Shown: positions 9,045-18,628, numbered from the stretch's first letter. The stretch is DNA of 64,000 nucleotides from CAVXNB01 sp963763085 (GCA_963763085.1 CAVXNB010000004.1:186001-250000); one strand, 5' to 3'. Notes: a model not told the origin generated them from the letters alone. Made by a program: numbers and translations.

Positions 9045-9816
9045 GTGGCTCGATCTGCCGGCAGCCGGCGCACGCCTACCCGCAGACGCCGCGTCGGTCT
9101 GATACGACGTGACGCCTCTGTCCACGACCACCACCATCGCGACGTCCAGGGGGGCGGCGCACGAGCCGCCGTCTTCGGGATCAGTGACGGGCTCGTGACG
9201 AACATCTCGCTGATCCTCGGCATGTCGGGCGCGAATCCGCCCGTGGGAGTGGTGAAGCTGGCGGGCCTGGCCGGGCTTCTCGGCGGCGCGTTCTCGATGG
9301 CCGCCGGCGAGTACATCTCGATGAAGGCTCAAACCGAGTTGTTCGAGCGCGAGCTCGAATTCGAGCGTCAGGAGATCCACCGCCGGCCCGAGGGGGAGTT
9401 CCGGGAGCTCGTGAGGATCTACGAGAGTCGCGGCATCCCCACCGAGCTCGCTACCCAGGTCGCCCGTCAGATGATGTCCGATCCGCAGACTGCGCTCGAG
9501 ACCCACGCCAGGGAGGAGCTCGGCATCCGTCCCGACTCGCTCGGCAAGCCCCTCCAAGCGGCCGGCGCCTCGTTCGTGACCTTCAGTCTGGGCGCTCTTA
9601 TCCCGCTGCTCCCGTTCTTCTTCGCACATGGGACGAAGGCCGTCCTCGCCTCGATCGCGCTCAACGGCGGTGGCGGCGGTGGCCGTCGGGGCGGCGCTGT
9701 CCATCTTCACCGGACGCTCCTGGTGGAAGTCGGCCTTCCGCCAACTGGCGATCTGCGCCGCAGCCGGTGCCGTCACGTACGGTGTTGGGGCAGGGATCGG
9801 CTTGAGCACGGGTTAA
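9045..9816 (+). CDS. VIT family transporter, +1 frameshift near the C-terminus
   Basis: A VIT1/CCC1-type iron/manganese transporter of about 256 residues if the frame is repaired. Recognisable parts are HHHRDVQGGGARAAVFGISD, DGLVTNISLILGMSG, the GEYISMKAQTELFERELE core with its metal-binding acidic loop, and a last hairpin VAVGAALSIFTGRSWWKSA. The first 205 residues and the last 50 lie in different frames. The shift falls within 9660-9680 (CTCAACGGCGGTGGCGG), and removing one base restores LTAVAAVAVGAAL. I start at the GTG at 9045, though no start upstream of HHHRDV is clearly best. Family members move Fe2+ or Mn2+ out of the cytosol. Confidence 0.75.
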
Positions 9817-9879
9817 TTGACCGCGACTCCGGCGCCGACTCAGATCCGAGGCGAACCAAGCTCACCAGAAGGGGGCGTA

Positions 9880-10410
9880 ATGGCGGCGGTTGCGGTGTAC
9901 GTCGTGCGCCACGGTGACGCTGAACCGCGGGAGCGATGGACGGCCGGCGAGCTCGAGCGCCCGCTCACGGGCCAAGGCGTTAGGGAGGCACGCGCCCTGG
10001 TCGACCGGTTCGACACCGGCCCGCTCGGGACACGCCTGCGCGAGTTCGGAGCTCCGAAGCCGGAACCGAGGCCGACGCTGCTCGTCTCGAGCAGCGCGGA
10101 ACGCTGTCTGGCGACCCTGCGGCCGCTGGCGGGCGCGTGCGGCCTGCCGATCACGACGGCCGTGTATCTGGCGGAGGGATCCGACGGGGGAGACGTCCTG
10201 GCGCGGATCGAGGAGCTGGCCGTCGCGAACGACGGGGTACCCGTGCTGTGCACCCACGGTGACGTCATCTGGGCGATCATCGAGCTCCTCGAGACCGCTG
10301 GGGTGCCCCTCGCCGGCCCGATGGACGTGAAGAAGGGCTCGATCTGGGTGCTCGAGACGGCCCCGGGTTCGATCACCTCGGCGAGATACATCCCGCCGGG
10401 CAAGGTGTAA
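9880..10410 (+). CDS. Histidine phosphatase family protein (SixA-like)
   Basis: A 176-residue histidine phosphatase. The RHG motif at the N-terminus (VVRHGDAEPRE) carries the phosphorylated histidine, and LCTHGDVIW near the end carries the second histidine. The short length and RHGxAxP form resemble SixA and related small phosphohistidine or phosphosugar phosphatases. The ATG at 9880 follows GAAGGGGG. It sits 63 bp after the VIT transporter and 10 bp before the S51 peptidase, so all three may be cotranscribed. The substrate is unknown. Confidence 0.8.
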   Translation: MAAVAVYVVRHGDAEPRERWTAGELERPLTGQGVREARALVDRFDTGPLGTRLREFGAPKPEPRPTLLVSSSAERCLATLRPLAGACGLPITTAVYLAEGSDGGDVLARIEELAVANDGVPVLCTHGDVIWAIIELLETAGVPLAGPMDVKKGSIWVLETAPGSITSARYIPPGKV

Positions 10411-10420
10411 GGCACCGCCG

Positions 10421-11146
10421 GTGAGCGAGCAGCAACTCGAGTCGAGCGCACCCGGAACCGCCGGGCAGGCCCGCGGCCACACCGCCGGCCTGCTCGCTCT
10501 GGTCGGTGGGGGCGAGTGGCGGGCAGGCGCCGGCTTCGACGCCGAGCTGCTCGAACGCTCAGGGGCGGCCGAGGTTCTGATCCTCCCGACTGCCGCCGCG
10601 TACGAGCATCCCGAGCGGGCGGTGGCGACGGCGGAGCAATGGTTCTCGGCGTTCGGATCTCGCGCTCGAGGCTTGATGGTGCTCCGCCACGCGGACGCCA
10701 ACGACGAGGCGAACGCGGCGGCGGTCCGCGACTCGGCCTTCACGTACCTGTCGGGCGGCTCTCCCCTCCACCTCCTCTCGGTGCTGAAGGGCTCGCTCGT
10801 GTTCGACGCGTTGGCGCAGGCTTGGCGCCGAGGCGCCGTTGTCGCCGGCTCCTCGGCGGGGGCGATGGTGCTGGTCGACCCGATGGTCGACCCGCGCGGC
10901 GGAGCGTTCACCGTCGGGCTCGGGCTCGTCGAAGGACTGGCCGTCGTCCCGCATCACGACTCGGGCACCTCGCACCACTTCTGGCGCACGCTCGAGCTGG
11001 CGCCACAGGGAGTCCCGATCGCCGGCATCCCCGAACAGACGGCGCTCATCCGGGAAACGGACGGATCCTGGCGGTCGGCGGGCGACCAGCCGGTCGCCGT
11101 GTACGTCGACGGAGTCGAAGCCGGCCTCGAGGCGCTCCCCCGCTAA
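10421..11146 (+). CDS. Peptidase S51 (cyanophycinase-like)
   Basis: A 241-residue S51-family protein. LALVGGGEW opens the Rossmann-like fold, GSSAGAMVLVDP holds the nucleophilic serine in the elbow, and HHDSGTSHHFWR resembles the histidine region of cyanophycinases and dipeptidase E. Members hydrolyse cyanophycin or Asp-containing dipeptides. No cyanophycin synthetase is in the window, so a general Asp-dipeptidase role is equally possible. GTG start at 10421. The 3' end overlaps the convergent cyclophilin gene by 4 bp. Confidence 0.78.
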   Translation: MSEQQLESSAPGTAGQARGHTAGLLALVGGGEWRAGAGFDAELLERSGAAEVLILPTAAAYEHPERAVATAEQWFSAFGSRARGLMVLRHADANDEANAAAVRDSAFTYLSGGSPLHLLSVLKGSLVFDALAQAWRRGAVVAGSSAGAMVLVDPMVDPRGGAFTVGLGLVEGLAVVPHHDSGTSHHFWRTLELAPQGVPIAGIPEQTALIRETDGSWRSAGDQPVAVYVDGVEAGLEALPR

Positions 11147-11700
11147 GACTCGAGCTCGCTGATCGTGACAGATTCGATGAGGACTCTCTCACTCGGGCGT
11201 CCCGAGGCGCTCCCGATCGCGTCGACGGCCGCGACAACGTCCCGCCCGGAGACGAGGTGGCCGAAAAGCGAGTAGAGCGGAGGCAGACGCATGCCGTCGG
11301 GTCCGGAGATGACGAAGAACTGGCTGCCGTTCGTGTTCGGCCCGGCGTTCGCCATGGCGAGCGAGCCGAGCTCGTAGCGCCCGGCCTGCGGCAGCTCGTC
11401 CTCGAAACGGTAGCCCGGGCCGCCGGCGCCGGTCCCCTCAGGATCGCCCCCCTGCAGCACGAAGCCGGGGATCACGCGATGGAACGCGATCCCCTCGAAG
11501 TAGTGATAGCGCGCAAGAAACACGAAGTTGTTGACCGTTCTCGGCGCGCTCACCGCATCGAGGGAGAAGAGCATCGTGCCCTTCGAGGTGACCATCTCGG
11601 CGGTGTAGCGCTTGGAAAGGTCGATGCACATCGGCGGTGGCCCGTCAAAGCGCTGCGTCTTCGGCGCAGAGCCGTCGGCGGGGGGGCATTCGCTCGGCAT
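11143..11700 (-). CDS. Peptidyl-prolyl cis-trans isomerase (cyclophilin)
   Basis: A 185-residue cyclophilin with no signal peptide. The cyclophilin signature is complete: FHRVIPGFVLQGGDPEGTG, then GSLAMANAGPNTNGSQFFV and a final FGHLVSGRDVV. It catalyses Xaa-Pro isomerisation during protein folding. The ATG at 11700 has a GGAG site 5 nt upstream. It lies immediately downstream of the second, membrane-anchored cyclophilin on the same strand (37-bp gap), a tandem pair common in Actinobacteria. This copy would act in the cytosol. Confidence 0.9.
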   Translation of the reverse strand: MPSECPPADGSAPKTQRFDGPPPMCIDLSKRYTAEMVTSKGTMLFSLDAVSAPRTVNNFVFLARYHYFEGIAFHRVIPGFVLQGGDPEGTGAGGPGYRFEDELPQAGRYELGSLAMANAGPNTNGSQFFVISGPDGMRLPPLYSLFGHLVSGRDVVAAVDAIGSASGRPSERVLIESVTISELES

Positions 11701-11737
11701 GGGGACTCCGTTTCTGGTCGGATGTTCGCGGCCGGCT

Positions 11738-12651
11738 TCAGCCGGAGACCTGCTTGACGGTGACGCTGAGAAGATAGACCTTGACCGTCGGCGTGCCACT
11801 GCTGGACCCATAGGCTCCGATCTTCTCCAGCACGCGGCAGTCCGGATACGACCTTGCCGAAGATCGTGTAGTTGGGCTCTCCGTTGAGCGTGGTCCGGCC
11901 GCCCGGAAGCACGAAGAAGAACTGGCTGCTGTCGGTCGTCGGACCGGCCGAGTTGGCAAGCGCCAGGTCGCCGACCTGGTAGCAGGCCGCCTGGTCCGGC
12001 TTTTTCGTGCAGCTCGCCGGCGGCGTGTTGCCGGTGTACTCGTAGCCGGGGAAGCCGTGAGGCCCGCCGGACCCGGTGCCCGTCGGGTCGCCGCCCTGCA
12101 CGACGAATCCCGGGATGACCCGGTGGAAGAACGTGCCGTTGAAGTACTGCCAGCGGGTGAGGAACACGAAGTTGTTCACTGCCGCAAACGACGACGCCGC
12201 AGGCATCCGCACGATCATCTTGCCGACGCTCGTGGTGAACGTGGCGTCGAAGACCGAGGTCCTTGCGATGCACGCCGGGGGCGCCTTCGTGAACCACACG
12301 ACACGCTTGGCGGACCCGCGGGCGGGCGGGCACGTCGGGACCACGGCCGCGGTCGTGAGCGGCTGAGTCACGGGCGTGGCGAATGTCGTCGACGTGACCG
12401 TGGTCGAAGTCGAGGTCGAGGTCGAGGTGGAGGTCGAGGTGGAGCTCGTGCCCGGCTTGGTCGTCGTGGTCGAGCTGGCGTTCTTCTTGCCGGACCCGCT
12501 CACGAGAAACACGATCAAGACGATCAACGCCGCCACGACACCGAGAGTGAGGCCGCGCCTCAGGTACCGCCGGCGCTTGCGGTCCTTCTCGATGACGGCT
12601 TGCTTCTGCTCCCGGGCGGCGCGCTCGGCGCGCCCTCTTCTCGGATGGCAC
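11738..12651 (-). CDS. Membrane-anchored cyclophilin-type isomerase, two +1 frameshifts
   Basis: About 303 residues after correction. The basic, coiled N-terminus (PSEKRARRA then EQKQAVIEKDRKRRR) is followed by one transmembrane segment (VVAALIVLIVFLVSG), a Ser/Thr linker and a cyclophilin domain (FHRVIPGFVVQGGDPTGTG, SSQFFFVLPGG). Two frame changes are needed: one at about 12600-12640, joining the GTG start at 12651 to the membrane segment, and one at about 11838, joining FGKVVSGL to VLEKIGAYGSSSGTP. Both correspond to one extra base. The domain would fold proteins outside the membrane. Real inactivation is less likely than sequence error because every conserved block survives. Confidence 0.75.
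12402..12444. repeat. In-gene hexanucleotide repeat encoding the Ser/Thr linker
   Basis: About seven tandem copies of GTCGAG/GTGGAG (plus strand) encode the alternating Ser-Thr linker of the membrane-anchored cyclophilin. Tandem hexamers keep the frame, so linker length could vary between strains without damaging the protein. Confidence 0.6.
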
Positions 12652-12718
12652 GAGGCGACACGCTACTGAAACCTCGGGGGTGGGCGCCCGTCGGCCCGGG
12701 GAGGAGCTTGGCTGGCAG

Positions 12719-12724
12719 TAGCTT
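12719..12724 (+). promoter_or_regulatory. -10 box, candidate leaderless promoter of lysC
   Basis: TAGCTT lies exactly 7 nt before the GTG of lysC, and no convincing ribosome site is present. In Actinobacteria a TANNNT box at this distance starts transcription at or next to the start codon. The box is the second half of an imperfect direct repeat (AGCTTGGCTGGC / AGCTTGGCCGGC). Confidence 0.5.
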
Positions 12725-12731
12725 GGCCGGC

Positions 12732-13943
12732 GTGAGCATCGTCGTCCAGAAGTACGGCGGAACCTCGGTCGGCGACGCCGACCGGATCCGTGCCGTGGCG
12801 GACCACGTCGCCCGGTCGCGGCGCACCGGCGCCGAGGTGATCGTCGTCGTGAGCGCGATGGGCAAGACAACCGACGACCTCATCCGGCTCGCCGAGGACG
12901 TCAGCCGCGTCCGGCCCGGTCGCGAGCTCGACATGCTGCTCACCGCCGGCGAACGTATCTCGATGGCGCTGCTGTGCATGGCGCTCGCGGAGCTGGGCGT
13001 CCCGGCACGATCGTTCACCGGCAGCCAGGCCGGCATAATCACCGACACGACGCACACGAAGGCACGGATCCTCGAAGTGCGTGGGGATCGTCTGCGCGAG
13101 TCCCTCGCCGACGGCATCGTCCCGGTCGTCGCCGGCTTTCAGGGAGTCTCGAGCGCCCGCGACGTCACCACGCTCGGACGAGGCGGCTCGGACACGACGG
13201 CCGTGGCGATCGCAGCCGCCATGGGCGCCGATCTCTGCGAGATCTACACCGACGTCCCGGGGGTGTTCACGGCCGATCCCCGGGTTGTGCCGAGCGCTCA
13301 CCGGATGCCACGGATCTCGTTCGACGAGATGCTCGAGATCGCCTCCTCGGGCGGGCGGGTCCTGTCGCTCCGCTCGGTCGAATTCGCCCGGAACCACCGC
13401 GTGCCGCTCCACGTGCGTTCCAGCTTCACGTGGGAGCCAGGAACCATCGTCAGCGAGGAGGACCCGTCCATGGAACAGCCCATCGTCTCGGCGGTGACGA
13501 GCGACACGTCGGAAGCCAAGATCACCATCACCGGTGTCCCGGACCAGCCGGGCATCGCCGCCTCGTTGTTCCGCGGGCTCGCGGACCGGGCGATCAACGT
13601 CGACGTCATCGTGCAGAACACCTCGCACCACGGCACGACCGACATCTCGTTCACCGTCCCCCGGGACGACCTGAGCGCCGGCCTCGAGGTCGCCGAAAAG
13701 CTCATCCCGCAGTTGGGGGCGGTCTCCATGATCGCCGACGACGACGTCGCCGAGATCTCGGTCGTGGGCGCTGGAATGAGGACCCACCCCGGCGTGACCG
13801 CGACGATGTTCGAGACGCTCGCCGGCGCGGGGATCAACATCGAGATGATCTCGACCTCGCCGATCCGCATCTCGTGCATGGTCCGCGCCGAGCTTGCGGA
13901 AAAAGCGGTACAGGTCCTTCACGCCGCCTTCGGCCTCGGGTAA
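12732..13943 (+). CDS. lysC: Aspartate kinase
   Basis: A 403-residue aspartokinase, first enzyme of the Lys/Met/Thr/diaminopimelate pathway (aspartate + ATP to aspartyl phosphate). The kinase domain opens with VQKYGGTSVGD, followed by TLGRGGSDTTAVA and EIYTDVPGVFTADPR. Two ACT domains (from about residue 265) carry allosteric sites, seen in ITGVPDQPGIAASLF and VGAGMRTHPGVTATMFE. The length matches the full alpha form. The GTG at 12732 is chosen because it begins directly at the conserved core and has a -10 box 7 nt upstream. asd follows after 33 bp, giving the usual lysC-asd pair. Confidence 0.95.
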   Translation: MSIVVQKYGGTSVGDADRIRAVADHVARSRRTGAEVIVVVSAMGKTTDDLIRLAEDVSRVRPGRELDMLLTAGERISMALLCMALAELGVPARSFTGSQAGIITDTTHTKARILEVRGDRLRESLADGIVPVVAGFQGVSSARDVTTLGRGGSDTTAVAIAAAMGADLCEIYTDVPGVFTADPRVVPSAHRMPRISFDEMLEIASSGGRVLSLRSVEFARNHRVPLHVRSSFTWEPGTIVSEEDPSMEQPIVSAVTSDTSEAKITITGVPDQPGIAASLFRGLADRAINVDVIVQNTSHHGTTDISFTVPRDDLSAGLEVAEKLIPQLGAVSMIADDDVAEISVVGAGMRTHPGVTATMFETLAGAGINIEMISTSPIRISCMVRAELAEKAVQVLHAAFGLG

Positions 13944-13963
13944 TAGCGCCGAGGGACGGCCGG

Positions 13964-13969
13964 TACAAT
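13964..13969 (+). promoter_or_regulatory. -10 box, candidate leaderless promoter of asd
   Basis: TACAAT, one mismatch from the TATAAT consensus, is placed 7 nt before the asd ATG inside the 33-bp lysC-asd gap. It would let asd be transcribed on its own as a leaderless mRNA in addition to read-through from lysC. Confidence 0.55.
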
Positions 13970-13976
13970 CAGGCCC

Positions 13977-15002
13977 ATGCGAGTAGGGATCTTCGGCGCC
14001 ACCGGACAGGTGGGCGGGGTCATGCGGACCGTCCTCGCCGAGCGCGGCTTTCCCGCCGGCGAGGTGCGCTACCTCGCCAGCGCGAGGTCGGCCGGACGGA
14101 CGCTCCCCTGGGCCGGCGACGCCGTCGTCGTCGAGGACGTCCTCGAGGCCGACTTCGCCGGCATCGACATCGCCCTGTTCGCCTGCGGCAGCAAGGCATC
14201 GCTCGAGCTCGCCCCCCGCGTGGCCGCCGCCGGCGCCATAGTCATCGACAACTCGTCCGCTTGGCGGATGGACCCGGACGTCCCGCTCGTGGTGCCCGAG
14301 GTCAACGGCGAGGCCCTGCGCTCGATCCCGAAGGGGATCGTCGGCAACCCGAACTGCACGACGATGGTGGCGATGCCCGTCCTGAAGCCGCTCCACGAAC
14401 TGGCCGGGCTGCGCCGGGTCGTGGTCTCGACCTACCAGGCGGCGTCCGGCGCCGGGCTGGCCGGAACCGCGGAGCTCGACGAGCAGGTCCGGAAAGTCGC
14501 CGACGGCGCTGTGGCGCTCGCGCACGACGGCAGGGCCGTCGAGCTGCCGGCGCCGGTGAAGTTCGCCGCTCCCATCGCGTTCAACGTCATCCCGCTCGCC
14601 GGCTCGGTCGTCGACGACGGCAGCGGCGAGACCGACGAGGAGCAGAAGTGGCGCAACGAGAGCCGGAAGATCCTCGGCCTCCCCGGCCTGCTCGTCTCGT
14701 GCACGTGCGTCCGCGTGCCGGTCTTCACCGGCCACGGCATGGCGCTCAACCTTGAGTTCGACCGGCCGATCGGCCCGGACGAGGCGCGCCGCGTCCTCGA
14801 GGGCGCGCCGGGCGTCGAGGTGTCCGACCTCCCGACGCCCCTTGATGCCGCCGGCCGCGACCCCTCGCTCGTCGGCCGGATCCGGCGGGACGCGACGGTG
14901 CCCAACGGCCTCTCGCTGTTCCTCGTGGGCGACAATCTGCGCAAGGGCGCGGCGCTGAACGCGGTGCAGATCGCCGAGGCTCTGGTCGCGATCAGAGGCT
15001 GA
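13977..15002 (+). CDS. asd: Aspartate-semialdehyde dehydrogenase
   Basis: A 341-residue ASADH converting aspartyl phosphate to the semialdehyde with NADPH, at the branch to lysine, diaminopimelate, threonine and methionine. The Rossmann glycine motif is GIFGATGQVGGV. The catalytic cysteine is Cys127 in GNPNCTTMV, and CTCVRVPVFTGHGMALNLE includes the substrate-binding and catalytic histidine region. Complete at both ends. The ATG at 13977 is preceded by a -10 box and no clear ribosome site. The last 11 bp overlap the convergent glycosyltransferase. Confidence 0.95.
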   Translation: MRVGIFGATGQVGGVMRTVLAERGFPAGEVRYLASARSAGRTLPWAGDAVVVEDVLEADFAGIDIALFACGSKASLELAPRVAAAGAIVIDNSSAWRMDPDVPLVVPEVNGEALRSIPKGIVGNPNCTTMVAMPVLKPLHELAGLRRVVVSTYQAASGAGLAGTAELDEQVRKVADGAVALAHDGRAVELPAPVKFAAPIAFNVIPLAGSVVDDGSGETDEEQKWRNESRKILGLPGLLVSCTCVRVPVFTGHGMALNLEFDRPIGPDEARRVLEGAPGVEVSDLPTPLDAAGRDPSLVGRIRRDATVPNGLSLFLVGDNLRKGAALNAVQIAEALVAIRG

Positions 15003-16770
15003 ACGCCGGCAGGATCTGGCTCGGCAGAACGCGCCTCGAGGGAAGCACGACGACGTACGGGCCGCTGTCGCGGATCTTGTACGGGATGTGGTGGAGAACG
15101 CACCACCGGACGATCTCGGGCACGCTCAGGCACGTCTGAGCCGGGGAGTTGCAGCCCGGATCGATGGCGACCGTTCCCGCCTCGGCGCCGGCCGCAGGCT
15201 TGCCGGCCGTGCTCACGAAGATCCACGCCGGCGCCGGACTGGCGGCGACCGCGGCGTAGTAGGGCGGGTAGCGGATGAAGATGGGGCCGGCCGGGCTCAC
15301 GGTGATCTTCCCCTGAGCCAGGAACGCCACGTCGTACGCGAGCCAGTACCCCGTGAAGGCGTCGCGGACGTGCCATCGGATCAGCGACGCCGCGAGCGCT
15401 GTCGGCAGGTTGTTCGGGTTCGTGTGCCACGAGAGCCAGGACGTCCGTTCGATGGCCGGCAGAGCTGGTTCGGGGTGGTACGGCAGGGCGTCCCGCGCCG
15501 CTCGTAGCGTCAGTCCCATCCCGCCCACGAGCACGAGCGCGGCCATGATCGCGGGCGCGAACCGCTGCGACGGGATCAGCCACGCTCCGATCTGGCAGAC
15601 GAACGAGGCCAGCGCCAGCGCGGCCGCCGGCGCCAGGAAGACGGCGTAGCGGCCGTCCTGCCAGTACCAGGAGAACGGCTGAGCCGCATAGAGAAACGGG
15701 AACGCCGCGACATACAACAACAGCAACCACCCACGTCCGTGCGCCGCCTCGAACACGAGCCAGCCGACGAGAACCACGATCACGATGTTGACGAGGTGGG
15801 GCGTGATCGTCGTCGGGCCGATCCACTCGCCGGTCATGCGGACGCGGAGACCGAGAACTAGCGGCACGACAGAGCGGTCGAAGATGCCGAGGTGCCACCA
15901 GTAGGCGGCGCCCGGGCCCGGCGGTGCGGGCTGGGGAGGGCTGTTGAAGGAGTTGAAGTGCTGGAGGAGGTTGTGCCACCACCACGGCAGTGAGCCGACG
16001 ATCGCCGCCACGACGCTCGAGACCAGCCAGACGAGCCGTACCTTCGCCTGCCGCTGGACGATACGAGCCAAGAGGTAGACGCCGGCGGGGGCGAGAAAAT
16101 AGGCGATCTCGGGTGTGGCCCACCATCCCACGCCGGCGGCGAGCCCGAGCGCGATCCAGTCGGTCGTCCCGCCCTCGCCGTCGCCGATCCGCAGCACCGT
16201 CAGGAGAACGGTCAGACCGCAGACGAGCACGAGCCATCGGAAACCGTCCTCGACCGTCGACGACGTCAGGTAGGTCTCGGGCCACACCCAGAACGCGATC
16301 GCGGCCACGGCCCCGACGGGACTGCCGAACATCCTGTTGCCGATCCGCCACAGGAGCACGAGCGACCCGGCGCAGATAAGCACCGCCGTGAAGCCGAGCG
16401 TGAACGGCGAGCTGCCGAAGATGGCGAACATCACCGCCACGACGTAGGCCTCCGGGCCGCCGTAGTTCTGGCCCCAGTAGAAGGCGAAGAAGTGCCCGTG
16501 CAGGATCTCGCGTGCCATGAGCCCGACAACGGCCTCGTCGGAGTTCATCGGCCCCCGGCCCAGTGCGTACAGCCTCAGCAGGAGGCCCAGCACGAGCGCC
16601 AGCACGACGACCGCGGTCAAGGCGGGGGACGAGCTGAAGCACGCTGCGAACCGCCGCCACGGGGTCGACCGGCGTTGCGGAGCTTCCTCAGTCGTCGCGG
16701 CGGGCGGGACCAATTGGGCTGGCGGGTCGAGTAGCAAGCGGGACAAGGCTACGTCAGCGGTCCTGGTCAC
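14992..16770 (-). CDS. GT-C fold membrane glycosyltransferase (PMT/ArnT-like)
   Basis: A 592-residue integral membrane protein with about a dozen hydrophobic segments. The first extracytoplasmic loop has the acidic GT-C motif in GRGPMNSDEAVVGLMA, the catalytic-base position of lipid-linked-sugar glycosyltransferases. PFSWYWQDGRYAVFLAP is the typical conserved loop before the last helices, followed by a soluble C-terminal region. It would transfer a sugar from a polyprenyl-phosphate donor outside the membrane. The acceptor is unknown. The GTG start overlaps the ribE stop by 4 nt, so it is coupled to ribE, though the link is probably genomic and not metabolic. Confidence 0.75.
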   Translation of the reverse strand: MTRTADVALSRLLLDPPAQLVPPAATTEEAPQRRSTPWRRFAACFSSSPALTAVVVLALVLGLLLRLYALGRGPMNSDEAVVGLMAREILHGHFFAFYWGQNYGGPEAYVVAVMFAIFGSSPFTLGFTAVLICAGSLVLLWRIGNRMFGSPVGAVAAIAFWVWPETYLTSSTVEDGFRWLVLVCGLTVLLTVLRIGDGEGGTTDWIALGLAAGVGWWATPEIAYFLAPAGVYLLARIVQRQAKVRLVWLVSSVVAAIVGSLPWWWHNLLQHFNSFNSPPQPAPPGPGAAYWWHLGIFDRSVVPLVLGLRVRMTGEWIGPTTITPHLVNIVIVVLVGWLVFEAAHGRGWLLLLYVAAFPFLYAAQPFSWYWQDGRYAVFLAPAAALALASFVCQIGAWLIPSQRFAPAIMAALVLVGGMGLTLRAARDALPYHPEPALPAIERTSWLSWHTNPNNLPTALAASLIRWHVRDAFTGYWLAYDVAFLAQGKITVSPAGPIFIRYPPYYAAVAASPAPAWIFVSTAGKPAAGAEAGTVAIDPGCNSPAQTCLSVPEIVRWCVLHHIPYKIRDSGPYVVVLPSRRVLPSQILPAFSL

Positions 16771-17348
16771 CTGAGCTTTGCGAGATAGGGGCTGAGCAGC
16801 TTCTCGATCTGTTTCGCGGCGACGTCGACCTCGACGTTCACCTGGTCACCCGGCACCCGCCGTCCGAGTGTCGTCACCTCGGAGGTATGGGGGATGACGG
16901 CGACGCTGAAGCTGTCCTCCCCGATGTCGAAGATGGTGAGGCTCACGCCGTCGACGGCGACCGACCCTTTCTCGACGCAGTAGCGGATGAGGTCGGCAGG
17001 GATCCGGACCCGGAGATCCGGCGCGCCGGCCAGCACCTCGCCGACCGCGTCGACATGGCCCTGGACGACATGACCGCCGAGACGGTCGCCCATCCGGACC
17101 GGGCGCTCGAGGTTGACGGGGTCCCCCGGCCGGAGAAGAGCCAGGGTCGTCCGCCGGCCCGTCTCGGCGGTGACGTCCGCCTCGAACAGACCGGGAGCCC
17201 GGGCCACGACCGTCAGGCAAGAGCCGTTCACGGCAATCGAGTCGCCGGTCGCGAGCCCCTCGAGAACGACCGAGGCACCGAACCGATGCCGGCCGGCGCC
17301 GTCGTGACCCTCGAACGTGCCGACCTCCTCGATGAGACCCGTGAACAC
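16767..17348 (-). CDS. ribE: Riboflavin synthase alpha chain
   Basis: A 193-residue riboflavin synthase, which dismutates two 6,7-dimethyl-8-ribityllumazine to riboflavin. It shows the two tandem barrels: FTGLIEEVG opens the first, and GHVVQGHVDAVG and VEKGSVAVDGVSLTI mark the second. The length is standard. GTG start at 17348 with GGAGGAG upstream. It follows aroC on the same strand (70-bp gap). The other rib genes are not in the window. Confidence 0.93.
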   Translation of the reverse strand: MFTGLIEEVGTFEGHDGAGRHRFGASVVLEGLATGDSIAVNGSCLTVVARAPGLFEADVTAETGRRTTLALLRPGDPVNLERPVRMGDRLGGHVVQGHVDAVGEVLAGAPDLRVRIPADLIRYCVEKGSVAVDGVSLTIFDIGEDSFSVAVIPHTSEVTTLGRRVPGDQVNVEVDVAAKQIEKLLSPYLAKLR

Positions 17349-17418
17349 TCGGCTCCTCCGTACCTGGGCCTGCCTCCGGGGACAGGAAGGGCGAGCGTAT
17401 CAGCCACTTTCCGCCGAG

Positions 17419-18622
17419 CTACGGGCGGGCCGTCTCCTCGCTCGCCGCCGCGCTCGGCCACCTTTCCTCGCGCACGGCCTCCAGAAACGACGCGTGATTC
17501 CGAGTCAGCTCCCCCACACTGTCGCCCCCGAACTTCCGGAGAGCCTCCGACGCCAGGACGAGTGCCAAGCATCGTCTCGGCGACGACGCCCATGGCGGGC
17601 ACCGAGGTGACGTCGGTCCGTTCCTTGAAGGACACCGTCTCCTGCTTGGTCACGACATCGACGGTCTTGAGCACGGGGCGGTTCAGAGTCGCCAGTGGCT
17701 TCATGGCGGCCCGGGCGGTCAGGAGCCCCCCGATGGAGATGCCGCCTTCGATACCGCCGGCCAGCGAGGTCTCACGCCGGTACTCGCCCGAGCCGGCGTC
17801 GAAGAAGATCGAGTCGTGGCCGCTCGATCCCCGGCGCCGGGCGACCTCGATGCCGTCGCCGATCCACACGCCCTTCACGGCCTGGATGCTCATCAACGCC
17901 TGGGCTATGAGCCCGTCGAGCTTGCGGTCCCAGTGCACATGGCTGCCGAGGCCGACAGGGACGCCGTAAGCGACCACCTCGACGGTGCCGCCGAGGGAGT
18001 CACCGTCCTTGGCGGCGGCGCGGATCTCGGCGATCATCGCCGCCTCTGCCGCGGGGTCGAAGCATCGCACCGGCGACGCGTCCACGGTGGCCAGGTCGCC
18101 CGGGAGCGGGCGGAGGCCCGCTGTCGCCTCGGCGCCCCCGATCTGGACGACGTGGCTCACGATCGCGACGCCGATCCGTGCGAGCAGGGCCTTGGCGCAT
18201 GCGCCGGCGGCCACCCTGGCGGCGGTCTCGCGCGCCGACGCGCGCTCCAGCACGTCGCGGGCATCGCCGAAGCCGTACTTCTGCATGCCGGCGAGATCCG
18301 CGTGGCCGGGACGAGGCTGGGTGAGCCGGCGGGACGGTTGCCCAGGCTCGGGCGACATCTCCTCCTGCCACTTCGGCCACTCGGCGTTGGCGATCTCGAT
18401 CGCGACCGGCGAGCCGAGCGTGCGCCCGTGACGGACGCCACCGACGAGGTTGATCTCGTCGGTCTCGAACCGCTGGCGTGGGCCCCGCCCGTACCCGAGG
18501 CGCCGTCGGGCGAGCTCGCCGCGGATCTCCTCACTCGTGATCGGCAGTCCGGCGGGAAGCCCCTCCAGGACGGCGACGAGCGCCCGCCCGTGAGATTCCC
18601 CAGCCGTCAGAAGGCGCAGCAC
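17419..18622 (-). CDS. aroC: Chorismate synthase, +1 frameshift near the end
   Basis: About 400 residues after repair. The enzyme makes chorismate from EPSP with reduced FMN. Signatures are LLTAGESHGRALVAVLEGLP, RPGHADLAGMQKYGFGDARD, ASARETAARVAAGA and the GGISIGG block. At about 17575 the frame must shift: the deposited frame reads GVVAETMLGTRPG, but dropping one G in CTTGGCACTC gives MLALVLASEALRKFGGD and a normal C-terminus ending at the TAG at 17419. Read without the shift, the frame would run 120 bp into ribE. It starts with GTG at 18622 behind a TAGGCT box at 6 nt. Confidence 0.9.
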
Positions 18623-18628
18623 ATTCCC

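Noticed and set aside
9660..9680. Programmed +1 frameshifting as an explanation for the VIT gene and other shifts
   Set aside because: The sites share no slippery codon, stop codon or Shine-Dalgarno-like stimulator.
12402..12444. Short GTCGAG tandem array considered as a regulatory repeat
   Set aside because: It encodes the Ser/Thr linker of the membrane cyclophilin and is explained by coding.
12663..14735. A 690-codon open frame on the minus strand across lysC and asd
   Set aside because: It is the antisense of two clear biosynthetic genes in very GC-rich DNA, where long antisense frames arise by chance; its text has no family signature.
17228..17418. C-terminal extension of chorismate synthase overlapping ribE
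   Set aside because: The extension lacks similarity to the family; the other frame supplies the conserved C-terminus and stops at 17419.
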